DNA of 10,936 bases from Baffinella frigidus (taxonomy: Eukaryota > Cryptophyceae > Cryptomonadales > Baffinellaceae): the NCBI GenBank assembly GCA_026770585.1, contig MU646332.1:1023517-1034452 (forward strand). The letters run 5' to 3'. This document shows positions 1 to 5,850 of the stretch, piece by piece. The notes below the pieces were generated by a model. It was not told the DNA's origin and ran no database searches. It saw only the letters and a list, made by a program, of their open reading frames with translations. A program made the position numbers and the translations under genes. The stretch's first letter is position 1; every line of letters begins with the position of its first letter.

Positions 1-93
1 GAAGAAGAAGAAGAAGAAGAAGAAGAAGAAGAAGAAGAAGAAGAAGAAGAAGAAGAAGAAGAAGAAGAAGAAGAAGAAGAAGAAGAAGAAGAA
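1..93. repeat. (GAA)31 microsatellite
   Basis: Thirty-one uninterrupted GAA triplets start at base 1, so the tract may continue outside the window. It is followed by GAG and then GC-rich unique sequence. It is a purine/pyrimidine-asymmetric triplet tract. No coding role is supported: no flanking ORF with homology was seen. Confidence 0.98.
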
Positions 94-150
94 GAGCTGT
101 TAGGAGGGCGAGGGCGCAGAGCAGTTGGCGCCCGCAGCCAGCACCCGCAG

Positions 151-233
151 CCAATTCGTTGGGCGAATTGGCGCAGGCCTGCGCAGTGCGCTACCGGTGA
201 CCTCTAGGTGACCTCGAGCTCGAGGCCACCGGT
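151..233. repeat. Cluster of short palindromes and a direct repeat
   Basis: Four symmetric motifs are packed into 83 bp. They are an 8-bp stem CCAATTCG/CGAATTGG with a 5-nt loop (151-171), a perfect 14-bp palindrome GCGCAGGCCTGCGC (171-184), a perfect 14-bp palindrome CCTCGAGCTCGAGG (212-225), and outer arms ACCGGTG/CACCGGT (193-199 and 227-233) enclosing the last one. GGTGACCTC is also directly repeated at 196-204 and 207-215. This could be a cluster of dimeric protein-binding sites or a foldback remnant; its function is unknown. Confidence 0.75.
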
Positions 234-785
234 TCGGGGGAAGCCGCTAGGCTGTTACTCGCCCTAGAGTCCGAGCGCGCTCCACCGGAGCTGGGAACTG
301 CTCAGAAGGCTACGGGTCACCGTCGTGCCCGGATATCCGGGCGTAACGTGACCACTTCCGATACCAAGTAAAGAAAAGGATCGAATTCCGATTCAAAAGT
401 GTTCCCTGTCGTTTTTGAGTGGGGAGGCACCTCGGCTAGCAAAATGTTGTTTGGAGAATAGAGCGGGCTTCTGTTGGCCACGCGAAACCAATAAACCAAT
501 GCCTAAAGATGACGACGCTGGCGCTAAACCGTCAAATGTTGCCACGGTTGATTGTTTTCGTGGCCAGCAGACGTGAACACTGCTGTACCAGATGCGTGCC
601 CTTGAGATGCTGCGAGCCTTTTTGGGTCAGTTTCAACAAATCCTGGTACGATGTGGGTGTCTAGGCTCTAAGGGGGTCCCGTGGCACGCGGGGCTGGTAG
701 CATTCACATACAAAGACTGGTCGGATTAGTTATCGTCCTGGTACACGATGGGTCTGCAACACGGGAGAGAGAGGCGCTCGACATC
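234..785. other. Gene-free stretch, nothing recognised
   Basis: No ORF with recognisable homology, no RNA gene and no strong repeat was seen. A 45-codon ORF (592-729, plus strand) is open but matches nothing I recognise. The region lies downstream of the last carrier exon found, so it may be carrier intron 4 or intergenic DNA. Confidence 0.5.
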
Positions 786-985
786 GTTGACTTTACCGAT
801 GGCGTTAACTTTACTGACATCGTTGACAAGAGAGGGGGGGGGCGCACCCATTGTACTTGACTCCCTTGTATCCATCCATCGCCTGGACCTGCCGGGGCCG
901 AAGGAGGCAGCGGGTGTCAGTAAAGTTAACGATATCCGCAAAGTTAACACGCCGGGAAGTTAACGATACCAGTAAAGTTAACAAA
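786..985. repeat. GTTAAC-rich inverted repeat (foldback)
   Basis: A perfect 17-bp inverted repeat pairs CGTTAACTTTACTGACA at 803-819 with its complement at 915-931. Imperfect pairing continues outward to about 786 and 948. The core motif AAAGTTAAC (or AAAGTCAAC) occurs about six times in the region, including two extra copies at about 958-981. Spacing between arms is about 95 bp. It resembles a small foldback or MITE-type element, but no target duplication was identified. Confidence 0.7.
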
Positions 986-1402
986 CCCAGCGCTCCGATT
1001 ATTCGCTGCTGCGCGGTGACTCGCCGCATCTCGCTCCACGAGGTGGCATCAAAATTGATCCTCGAGAGTTCCCTCCCCGCTCGATCAATAATTCATGGAT
1101 CAATCTATGTAGGTAATACGGCAGCTGCTTGGTGATCGAATAAAATACACCCGAGGAGCTGGACAGCAGTGCTTGGACGGAGCTCCACGAGGAGAGCACG
1201 GGGGGGGGCGGGAATTTTTTTTTCGGATGGAGCTCTGTGATCTTTGAGAAGGGTACCACACGAGGCTGTTCACAAACTCATTTCAAACCCCATTTTTAAA
1301 ATTGTGTAGTAATTTTGATTTGTTTGGTCACGTGTCGCGCTGCTTTTCGGCGAAGGGGGGGGCGAAGGGGGGGGCGGAGGAGAAAGGAAGGGGGGCGCGA
1401 AC
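986..1402. other. No gene recognised; carrier intron 4 start lies at its right end
   Basis: Both strands were searched for the next carrier exon (end of repeat 2, then repeat 3) without success. The right part (1357-1400) is G-run rich on the plus strand, that is C-rich on the carrier strand, and begins intron 4 with GTTCGC at 1402-1397 (minus). The remaining carrier exons are probably beyond the left edge. Confidence 0.5.
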
Positions 1403-1483
1403 CTGGAGGACGCACTTGAGGCGCTCGCCCGGGCCGAGGATCGGCGTGGTGAACAACGAGGAGAACGCCCCTGCCATCCCGAT
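1403..1483 (-). CDS. SLC25A20-like: Carnitine/acylcarnitine carrier, exon 4 (start of repeat 2)
   Basis: This 81-nt exon encodes 27 residues (about 115-141 of the protein). It contains GMAGAFSSLFTTPILGPGER, then LKCVLQ. This matches the third transmembrane helix and second carrier signature (P-x-E-x-x-K: P132, E134, K137) of mitochondrial carnitine/acylcarnitine carriers, whose family sequence here is PGERIK. The acceptor is a long C tract ending CCGCAG (AG at 1485-1484). The donor is CTCCAG followed by GTTCGC. Both boundaries are phase 0, matching the end of exon 3. It was missed as an ORF because of its length. The protein is incomplete: the rest of repeat 2 and all of repeat 3 were not found, so the gene either continues beyond base 1 or is truncated. 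Confidence 0.88.
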
Positions 1484-1610
1484 CTGCGGGGGGGGGGGCG
1501 AGGGTTGTTAACTTGACAAACACGACCGCTGTTGGGAGGAACGGCGAGGGTTGTTAACTCAAGATCTGCCGAGGGGGGAAGGTAAGTTGACGACAAATAC
1601 GACCACGGTA
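1484..1610 (-). repeat. Tandem 3' splice-site-like units in carrier intron 3
   Basis: Read on the carrier strand, the end of intron 3 contains three YAG sites, two of them preceded by near-identical sequence. GAGTTAACAACCCTCGCC is followed by a pyrimidine tract and CAACAG, and AAGTTAACAACCCTCGCC is followed by a C run and CCGCAG. An earlier TCGGCAG precedes ATCTTG. GGTCGT-TTTGTC is also repeated. Only the exon-proximal CAG leads into the conserved exon 4 codons. Confidence 0.65.
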
Positions 1611-1640
1611 TGGAGCCAGAGGACGAGACCCATCAGCAAT

Positions 1641-1872
1641 CAGAAGAGAATCAAACCGGGGTTGAGTTGAGTAAATTGTGCCACCAGAGATGCGCCCTCA
1701 GGGTTGATCCCTGGTGAAATTTACTACAGATTTGTAGTAAATTCAACTCCACCAATTGGGATATGCCACCTGTAGTAAATTTCACCAGGGATAAACCCTG
1801 AGGGCTTGTCTCTGGTGATAAAATTTACTCAACTCCGCCCCGATTTGGTTCTCTTCTGGTGGCTGGAGGTAC
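1641..1872. mobile_element. Long-TIR foldback element (introner-like) in carrier intron 3
   Basis: Arms of about 90 bp (1641-1730 and 1770-1858) are inverted copies with roughly 85% identity by eye. They start CAGAAGAGAA and end AATTTACTACAG, around a 40-bp centre. On the carrier strand the right end merges with the intron start GTACCTCCAGCCACCAGAAG (from 1872), so the 5' splice site abuts the element. A related sequence forms the start of a TTLL intron at 6112. No clear target duplication was found at the left end. Confidence 0.75.
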
Positions 1873-1970
1873 CTGGTGGAGCTTGAGGTTTTCGAAGGCG
1901 TCGGCGTCGCAGAAGAGCTGCTTGCCGAACCCGTACCCGAGGAAGCACAGCGCGTACATCGGCGCCACAC
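1873..1970 (-). CDS. SLC25A20-like: Carnitine/acylcarnitine carrier, exon 3 (transmembrane helix 2)
   Basis: The 98-nt exon contains VAPMYALCFLGYGFGKQLF followed by CDADAFENLKLHQ. This matches the second transmembrane helix of carnitine/acylcarnitine carriers (family pattern GVTPMFA-CFFGFGLGKKL) and the loop to helix 3. The acceptor is CCCCCTGCAG; the first two bases complete the glycine codon split after exon 2 (phase 1). The donor is CACCAG followed by GTACCT, phase 0, joining exon 4 in frame. Among five copies of this exon start, this one is nearest exon 4, and only it keeps the complete 3' half and a donor at the right codon, so it is taken as the constitutive exon. Confidence 0.9.
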
Positions 1971-2022
1971 CTGCAGGGGGAAAGGCGCGGTGTATTAAGT
2001 TGATGCACACGACCGCTCGATA

Positions 2023-2088
2023 CGTTGCAGAAGAGCTGCCTGCCGAACCCGTGCCCGAGGAAGCACAGCGCGTACATCGGCGCCACAC
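2023..2088 (-). pseudogene. Partial carrier exon 3, copy 2 (118-bp tandem unit)
   Basis: This repeats the 3' splice site (CTGCAG) and the first 22 codons of exon 3, with changes Y to H and K to R (GHGFGRQLFCN), then diverges. The following codons of exon 3 and its donor are missing. The unit starts exactly 118 bp from the matching point of copy 1 and of copy 3. The 52-bp intronic segment next to it (2089-2140) is essentially identical to 1971-2022. A GTATCG just after the homology could act as a cryptic phase-0 donor. Confidence 0.85.
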
Positions 2089-2140
2089 CTGCAGGGGGAA
2101 AGGCGCGGTGTATTAAGTTGATGCACACGACCGCTCGATA

Positions 2141-2206
2141 CGTCGCAGAAGAGCTGCCTGCCGAACCCGTGCCCCAGGAAGCACAGCGCCCACATCGGCG
2201 CCACGC
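2141..2206 (-). pseudogene. Partial carrier exon 3, copy 3 (118-bp tandem unit)
   Basis: This is the third copy of the acceptor and exon start, 118 bp from copy 2. It encodes VAPMWALCFLGHGFGRQLFC, then D followed by GTATCG, with an intact CGCAG acceptor on the minus strand. Homology to true exon 3 stops at the same codon as in copy 2, showing that copies 2 and 3 share one founding truncated unit. The intronic flank diverges soon after the acceptor. Confidence 0.85.
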
Positions 2207-2215
2207 CTGCGGGAG

Positions 2216-2345
2216 GTGCGCGCTCGTGAGACACTGCGCTGGGTTGGGTCTGCAACAGGTGGAGACACCGCCCTGTTTGGATATGCAGCACGCTGCGTTC
2301 GGACGGACGACACAACGCGTTCGCGAGAGTGTCCTGAGAGAGGAA
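2216..2345. repeat. Intron 2 repeat, copy a (paired with 2705-2863)
   Basis: A ~130-bp block shares long similar runs with 2705-2863, including GGGTCTGCAACAGGTG, TTGGATATGCA, CTGCGTTCGGACGGAC and TTTCGCGAGAGAGTCCTGAG-like segments. A shorter third match lies around 2415-2450 (GGGACACTGCGCCTGTTTGG). It shows that intron 2 grew by local duplication beyond the exon copies themselves. Confidence 0.7.
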
Positions 2346-2371
2346 GCACAGCGCGTACATCGGCGCCACGC
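2342..2371 (-). pseudogene. Partial carrier exon 3, copy 4 (short)
   Basis: Acceptor CATGCAG and about ten codons (VAPMYALCFL) are preserved. The reading then runs into the ~130-bp repeat block rather than the rest of the exon. It is too short to replace exon 3. Confidence 0.75.
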
Positions 2372-2525
2372 CTGCATGAGGGGTGTACCCGTGCGACAAG
2401 GTGTCTGTGTGGGTCTCCGTGGGACACTGCGCCTGTTTGGATATCCAGCTCTGCCTGAGTTACTCTGGTCCGGCTGCTGATTGCCCGGGTCTGAGGTACA
2501 ACTTTTGGTGTGAAAAAGATCAGTC

Positions 2526-2569
2526 AGCCGAACCCGTACCCCAGGAAGCACAGTACATCGGCACGACGC
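2526..2569 (-). pseudogene. Partial carrier exon 3, copy 5 (frameshifted)
   Basis: The acceptor C run plus TGCAG is intact and the exon start is recognisable (VVPMY). A 4-nt deletion relative to copy 1 (GCGC missing after ATGTAC) shifts the frame. The adjacent intronic flank (2571-2630) matches the 52-bp flank of copies 1 and 2 with several changes, so this copy arose from the same acceptor-plus-flank unit and is older or less constrained. Confidence 0.75.
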
Positions 2570-2704
2570 CTGCAGGGGGGAAGGCGGGGTTTATTAAGGT
2601 GATACACACGACCGCGGCAAGAAGCCAGGGGGAGAGGTAAGCCTGCGGGAGAAACGCACTCAGCTCCCGCCCAGCGCGACCAGCGCGTGTGGATAGACTG
2701 CATG

Positions 2705-2863
2705 CGGACGGACAGCAGCAGGGGCGTGTCATTGAGACACTGTGTCTGCGTGGGTCTGCAACAGGTGAAGACACTGGGTCTGCTTGGATATGCACCACGT
2801 CTGGGTAGACTGCGTTCGGACGGACGGACAGGACGCTTTCGCGAGAGAGTCCTGAGAGAGAAA
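2705..2863. repeat. Intron 2 repeat, copy b
   Basis: This is the diverged partner of 2216-2345, same orientation. It ends in CGAGAGAGTCCTGAGAGAGAAAGCA, split here as CGAGAGAGTCCTG and AGAGAGAAAGCA, which resembles the run into exon copy 4. A vestige of a sixth exon copy may follow at about 2865-2890, but only CACGCCTG remains convincing. Confidence 0.65.
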
Positions 2864-3059
2864 GCAACCGTGGACCAGCTCACGCCTGGAAAAATGATAT
2901 GGCGCAACTCCCACCAGGCAGAGGACGCTGTGTCGCGCGCGCGTCAGTGGCTTCTGACCAGGAAGAGATATTGTGCTCCACAATGCTGGAATCTTTCCGC
3001 ACCGCACCAGAAAATCGGGTGATGAATGGCAGGTGGACTGAAAGGGCAAGGGGGAGTAC

Positions 3060-3225
3060 CAGCGAGCGGCGCAGCCATGCCGCTGTACAACCCCTGGACC
3101 CCCTGCTTGGCGACGATCTGTTTCGCGCAGTCAATCATGCCCGAGTACTGCGGGGCCTTGCCAGCGACCACCTCCATCGCCTGGATGCGCACCTTGATCG
3201 TATCGAGCGGGTGCCCGACCAGCAC
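3060..3225 (-). CDS. SLC25A20-like: Carnitine/acylcarnitine carrier, exon 2 (first signature and matrix loop)
   Basis: The 166-nt exon encodes VLVGHPLDTIKVRIQ, the first mitochondrial carrier signature (P32-x-D34-x-x-K37). It continues with the matrix loop and amphipathic helix ending QYSGMIDCAKQIVAKQG, then VQGLYSGMAAPLA. This closely follows animal carnitine/acylcarnitine carriers (MYSGTFDC, GLYRGMAAP). The acceptor is GGTGGCAG (phase 0) and the donor is GCTG followed by GTACTC (phase 1), matching the split glycine completed by exon 3. These carriers exchange acylcarnitine for free carnitine across the mitochondrial inner membrane for fatty-acid oxidation. Other SLC25 subfamilies are possible, but the GMAAP-GV-PM-A-CF run favours this one. 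Confidence 0.93.
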
Positions 3226-3342
3226 CTGCCACCCGCTTCAGACGTCAGCGGCGACCACGCCAAGGATCTGCGCGAGTTCGAGCATCACACTGGGGCGAAA
3301 GCAGGGCACAATCCCCTGCTTGGGTTTGGGGGAGTAGCCCAC

Positions 3343-3420
3343 CAGGCAGATGCCGCCCCCACCGCCCGCAAGGAACGACTTGAGCGGCCCGGGCTGCTTC
3401 ACGATTGTTTCGTCCGCCAT
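3343..3420 (-). CDS. SLC25A20-like: Carnitine/acylcarnitine carrier, exon 1 (N terminus)
   Basis: The exon starts at ATG 3420-3418 and encodes MADETIVKQPGPLKSFLAGG, then GGGICL: 26 codons. The SFLAGG-GG-CL run is the start of transmembrane helix 1 in SLC25A20-type carriers, and the protein begins, as usual for the family, about 13-15 residues before it. The donor CTG followed by GTGGGC is phase 0, and intron 1 is 117 nt (3226-3342), ending GGCAG. Reading across gives CL then VLVGHP, the expected family sequence. The start faces the TTLL start 584 bp away, giving a head-to-head pair. A truncated copy lies at 4947-5003. Confidence 0.92.
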
Positions 3421-4004
3421 TTTAGCACACCTGCTCGCCTCTCCTGTCAGCGCCGGGCCCTGGCAAATTGCTGCAATTTGCGATACGCCTCAACCAAATT
3501 TCCCCTGCCACTCCCCGGCGGCCCATGCGCCCCGGGGAAAAATACGAGGGGATCCGACCACCAGTACAGCAGAGCTTCAATCGTCAGGATGCATCGACGC
3601 GCGTCGGATCCCATCCGACGCGCGGCGGATGGGATGTTGCAGCACCTGTTCGTTGACGGGGCGGATGTGAAGACGCAAATATTTTGCAAGGGGACGCGAC
3701 TGAAATCTACTTTAGACGTGACCGGGAGCAAACAAAAGTTGATACGATGAGAATGTGGCAGGATCCTGTACATTCTGCCAAAAGTCGACTCGAGCCTGCT
3801 GTTGAGTTGACTTTTGCGATTGACCACCTTCAGGTCTAGAGTAGAAATGGCGGGACGCGACTAGTACCAAACCCTAAAATTATATTGTTAGTTGTAGAGT
3901 TTTACTTTCAAAAACGGACGGCAGGGAGGGTGGAGCTCTCTCTCAACTTCGAACAACGGAGATTGCTCGCTTGATCGTCGCCACGCTCTGATCTGTCACC
4001 AGCA
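3421..4004. promoter_or_regulatory. Shared bidirectional promoter region, carrier (-) and TTLL (+)
   Basis: The two start codons point away from each other across 584 bp. Much of this interval recurs at 5004-5433 with high identity. The best conserved blocks are 3541-3690 (about 90% by eye), which includes a perfect 12-bp hairpin CGCGCGTCGGAT/ATCCGACGCGCG with a 3-nt loop (3598-3624), and 3845-3935, which includes AAACCCTAAA (3869-3878), a plant telo-box-like motif, and TTGTTAGTTGTAGAG. Substitutions between copies are not synonymous in any frame, so the region is non-coding. Transcription start sites cannot be placed from sequence alone. Confidence 0.7.
3707..3844. mobile_element. 138-bp MITE-like insertion with AAAT target duplication
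   Basis: Terminal inverted repeats CTACTTTAGACGTG (3707-3720) and CAGGTCTAGAGTAG (3831-3844) match at 12 of 14 positions. The insertion is flanked by AAAT at 3703-3706 and 3845-3848. In the duplicated promoter the corresponding site (5270-5273) has a single AAAT and no insertion, which is an empty site. The interior holds AAAAGTCGACTC/GAGTTGACTTTT inverted motifs and no coding capacity, so it would be non-autonomous. It lies in the bidirectional promoter and may alter it. Confidence 0.85.
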
Positions 4005-4157
4005 ATGGACGAGGGCAGTTTGGAGATTCAGGGACACTCGCCATCGGCCCCGAGGAGCAGTCACGGTGCTCCATCTGCTCCATCTGCCTCCGCCAACACT
4101 CCTTCCGACGCGCCTGAGAGAATCTGTGCACCCGGGCCGGGATGGGCCGCCGCTACG
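4005..4157 (+). CDS. TTLL protein, exon 1 (low-complexity N terminus)
   Basis: ATG 4005 follows CCAGCA and opens MDEGSLEIQGHSPSAPRSSH, a Ser/Pro/Ala-rich, probably disordered segment of 51 codons. The exon is proposed to end at CTACG followed by GTCAGG (phase 0). Splicing to 4264 (after GCGCCAG) keeps the frame and removes 106 nt. The start is supported by its paralogous copy at 5434, where ATG, frame and the next 20 codons are conserved apart from one residue change. No domain is visible here. The exact donor is the weakest part: GT at 4184 is an alternative but gives the wrong phase. Confidence 0.65.
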
Positions 4158-4263
4158 GTCAGGACCCCCCCACAGACGAAGAGGTCCTTGTTCCTCCGGA
4201 ATTATTATTTTCTTCTGTGGAATCTCGCCCTTTCCGCCTAAACTGTACATTGGCCTGCGCCAG

Positions 4264-4455
4264 GTCCGCCCGGAACCCGCCCCAGCGGCTCCAGCCCCGG
4301 TGAAGAAAGGGGGGAAACCGCCTGCGGGAACGCAGTACACGTTTTTCGTGGGGCCGGGCAACAACAGCGAGCTGGTGCGGCAGACGCTGGAGCGGCGGCC
4401 GTGGTGGGTCCTGGGCAAGGAAGACGACCCGGAGCTGAACCTCAAGTGGCTTCAG
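4264..4455 (+). CDS. TTLL protein, exon 2 (start of tubulin-ligase domain)
   Basis: The 64-codon exon starts with a Pro/Ala/Lys linker (VRPEPAPAAPAPVKKGGKPP) and then enters the tubulin-tyrosine-ligase family N-terminal region: YTFFVGPGNNSELVRQTLER, RPWWV, and DDPELNLKWLQ. The G-x-GNNS-LV pattern followed by a W-W pair and N-L-K-W is typical of TTLL proteins, which ligate Tyr, Glu or Gly to tubulin tails and act on cilia and flagella. The donor CTTCAG followed by GTGCCT is phase 0. The next intron is 118 nt (4456-4573), ends GGCTGGCAG and joins in frame. Confidence 0.88.
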
Positions 4456-4573
4456 GTGCCTCCCCGTGTGCCGTTCGCGCTGGGCGCGCTCTGCCACTCG
4501 TCAGCGTACGGTGCTGCAGGCCTTGGACGCTTCCGCAGGCGCCGCGTGACGCAGGGCACTGCCGGGCTGGCAG

Positions 4574-4704
4574 GTGCGGCAGCGAGCGGTGGCAGATTCG
4601 GTGCGGAAGGCTGGGAACAAGCAGTTCATGAACCACTTGGACGGGTTGTCGTGCATTGGAAGGAAGAACGAACTTTACGTCAACCTGAAGGCACACTGTG
4701 AGAG
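4574..4704 (+). CDS. TTLL protein, exon 3
   Basis: The exon encodes VRQRAVADSVRKAGNKQFMN, then HLDGLSCIGRKNELYVNLKAHCE and two bases of the next codon. The KQ-x-N-H-L/F-x-G-x-x-x-I/L-x-x-K-x-x-L-x-x-N-L motif is the conserved TTLL segment preceding the ATP-grasp core. Reading frames change between exons 2 and 3 exactly as required by the 118-nt GT-AG intron. The donor GAGAG followed by GTGCCA is phase 2. The next exon copies (5791 or 6015) both start with G, completing an Arg codon. Confidence 0.88.
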
Positions 4705-4820
4705 GTGCCACTCTCGTCCCCCCCTTCTCCCCCTTCCCCCGCTTCCGACCCCACCTCCCAAAGACGACGAATCCTGTTCGTGGATGCCAAACTCGACCCC
4801 ACCATCAACCCTCACGGATT
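4705..4820 (+). other. TTLL intron 3, unique part
   Basis: The intron starts GTGCCACTCTCG and is pyrimidine-rich. TTLL intron 3 runs from here to 6014 (or 5790) and contains a foldback, the duplicated promoter with two first-exon copies, two TIR elements and a duplicated exon, each listed separately. Confidence 0.6.
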
Positions 4821-4924
4821 GGGAAAATCGACCATTTTCCATTTGGAATTTCGAGAGTCGGAATCCGGCTTCAACGGCTCCAATCCCCCTTGAAATCGAG
4901 AAATCGAAAATCGTCGATTTGCCC
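4821..4924. repeat. Foldback element in TTLL intron 3
   Basis: GGGAAAATCGACCATTTTC (4821-4839) pairs with GAAAATCGTCGATTTGCCC (4906-4924), 17 of 19 positions, with weaker pairing continuing inward. The centre is about 66 bp. It ends 22 bp before the duplicated carrier exon 1. No target duplication was seen. Confidence 0.65.
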
Positions 4925-4946
4925 AACAAATGAGAGTTGGTGGAAA

Positions 4947-5003
4947 GCCCGCAAGGAACGACTTGAGCGGCCCAGGCTGTTGCACGATGGTTCGGTCCGC
5001 CAT
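4947..5003 (-). pseudogene. Duplicated carrier exon 1, truncated
   Basis: ATG at 5003-5001 opens MADRTIVQQPGPLKSFLAG, 19 codons matching exon 1 with E4R and K8Q changes. Homology then stops abruptly, so the GGGGICL codons and the donor are missing. It sits at the expected position and orientation relative to the duplicated promoter. It could still give a transcript start, but not a carrier by itself. Confidence 0.88.
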
Positions 5004-5012
5004 TTTCGGACC

Positions 5013-5086
5013 TGCCTCCGCAAATACTCCGACCGATGAACCAAAACCCAAAACCCAACCCGAAACCCAAAACCTCAAAACCCTGC
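5013..5086 (+). pseudogene. Fragment of TTLL exon 1 copy plus C/A-rich intron end
   Basis: CCTCCGCAAATACTCCGACC followed by GATGAACC matches 5662-5695 and, in its first part, parental exon 1 at about 4085-4105. It runs into CCAAAACCC repeats and CCCTGCG, where the related copies have a usable CCCTACAG or CCCTGCAG acceptor. It looks like an exon-intron junction fragment with a damaged 3' splice site, placed within the duplicated promoter. Confidence 0.65.
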
Positions 5087-5433
5087 GTCCCGGGAAAAAA
5101 GACGAGGTGGTCCGACCACAAGTACTGCAGAGCTTCAATCGCCAGGGTGCAGCGACGCGCGTCGGATCCCATCCGACGCGCGGCGGATGGGATGTTGCAG
5201 CACCTGTTCGTTGACGGGGCGGATGTGCAGACGCAAATGTTTTGTGTAGGGGTGGGACGCGACTGGTACAAATGGCGGGACGCGACCAGTAACAAACCCT
5301 AAAATGGTTATTGTTAGTTGTAGAGTTTTACTTTCAAAAACCGGACGTCAGGGAGGGAGGTGGAGTTCCATCTCTCCACTTCCCGGAAAGAGTTGTCTGC
5401 GTATTATCACCGCGCTCTGATCCGTCACCAGCC

Positions 5434-5700
5434 ATGGACGAGGGCAGTTTGGAGATTCAGGGACACTCGCCATCGGCCCCGAGGAGCATTCACTGTGCTC
5501 TAAGCTGGGGACATGTTTAATTCAAAAGAAAATGATTACCTATTTGTTCATAGGAGTCGGTCGAAGGTAAATTAGGGCCCCCAGTTAATTAGGGCCAGAA
5601 TCCGGTTTGATAGGCTATTTTCTTTTAAATTACACATTTTCCCGGATGAGCTCCATCTGCTCCATCTGCCTCCGCAAACACTCTGACCGATGAACCAACA
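5434..5700 (+). pseudogene. Duplicated TTLL exon 1, split by a TIR element
   Basis: ATG 5434 opens MDEGSLEIQGHSPSAPRS, then IH, identical to the parent apart from S to I. The copy is interrupted at 5501-5649 and resumes with CCATCTGCTCCATCTGCC. Read directly it stops at TAA 5518-5520. Removing 5495-5650 (GT to AG) restores the frame (SPSAPSASANT, compare parental GAPSAPSASANT), one codon shorter. Beyond about 5690 it grades into CCCAAAA-rich sequence leading to the acceptor at 5790. It may be a decaying copy or an alternative first exon. Confidence 0.8.
5501..5649. mobile_element. 149-bp MITE-like element with 33-bp TIRs and GCTC target duplication
   Basis: The first 33 bp (from TAAGCTGGGG) and the inverted last 33 bp (ending CCCGGATGA) match at 26 of 33 positions. 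The element is flanked by GCTC at 5497-5500 and 5650-5653. The parental exon 1 has a single GCTC (4068-4071) and no insertion. It is AT-rich against GC-rich surroundings. It has no coding capacity, but its insertion makes a GT (5495) to AG (5650) pair that would remove it precisely in phase. Confidence 0.87.
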
Positions 5701-5790
5701 CCCCAAAACCCAAAAAACAAAAAACAAAAAACAGAACCCAAAACAACAAAAAACAAAAAAACAAACCCCCAAAACCCCAAAACCCTACAG

Positions 5791-5850
5791 GGAGAAGCTG
5801 AACGTGCACGAGATGGCGCCACCAACCTTCATTGCGTCGGCAGGGAACAA
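5791..5850 (+). pseudogene. TTLL exon 4, upstream copy A, disrupted
   Basis: After CCCTACAG, the sequence GGAGAAGCTGAACGTGCACG encodes EKLNVHEMAPPTFIASAGN, matching exon 4 at 6015 with mostly silent or mild changes. A TIR element enters after SAGN and replaces the frame with an unrelated tail ending at a stop around 5951. Weak similarity to the rest of exon 4 (AACTGTCC, compare AACTGCCC) resumes at 5977. The intact copy B makes this one dispensable. Confidence 0.82.

Larger units (their letters stand above)
4947..5500. repeat. Segmental duplication of the divergent promoter and both first exons
   Basis: This segment corresponds to about 3364-4071: carrier exon 1 start (minus), hairpin block (perfect 12-bp stem at 5156-5182), GGGACGCGAC tandem, telo-box block (AAACCCTAAA at 5294-5303) and TTLL exon 1 start (plus, ATG 5434). 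Orientation and order are kept. Differences include the absent 138-bp MITE and a replaced segment at 5004-5090. It lies inside intron 3 of the parent TTLL gene, so it could act as an internal alternative bidirectional promoter. Confidence 0.9.

Noticed and set aside
592-729. 45-codon plus-strand ORF starting MRALEMLRAFLGQFQQIL
   Set aside because: Composition looks protein-like, but it is short, isolated, lacks recognised homology and has no duplicate to test constraint.
1829-2551. Long minus-strand ORF of 240 codons
   Set aside because: It arises because tandem exon 3 copies and their intronic flanks keep an open frame. The frame changes meaning between copies and runs through acceptors, so it is not one protein. 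The real exon is 1873-1970.
2899-3750. 283-codon plus-strand ORF
   Set aside because: It is the antisense shadow of carrier exons 1-2 and crosses the promoter; there is no family resemblance, while the minus strand has clear carrier motifs and matching splice phases.
3447-3827. Minus-strand ORF over the promoter, conserved in the duplication (also 4675-5295)
   Set aside because: The sequence is conserved between copies, but differences are mostly non-synonymous in every frame, as expected for recently duplicated non-coding DNA.
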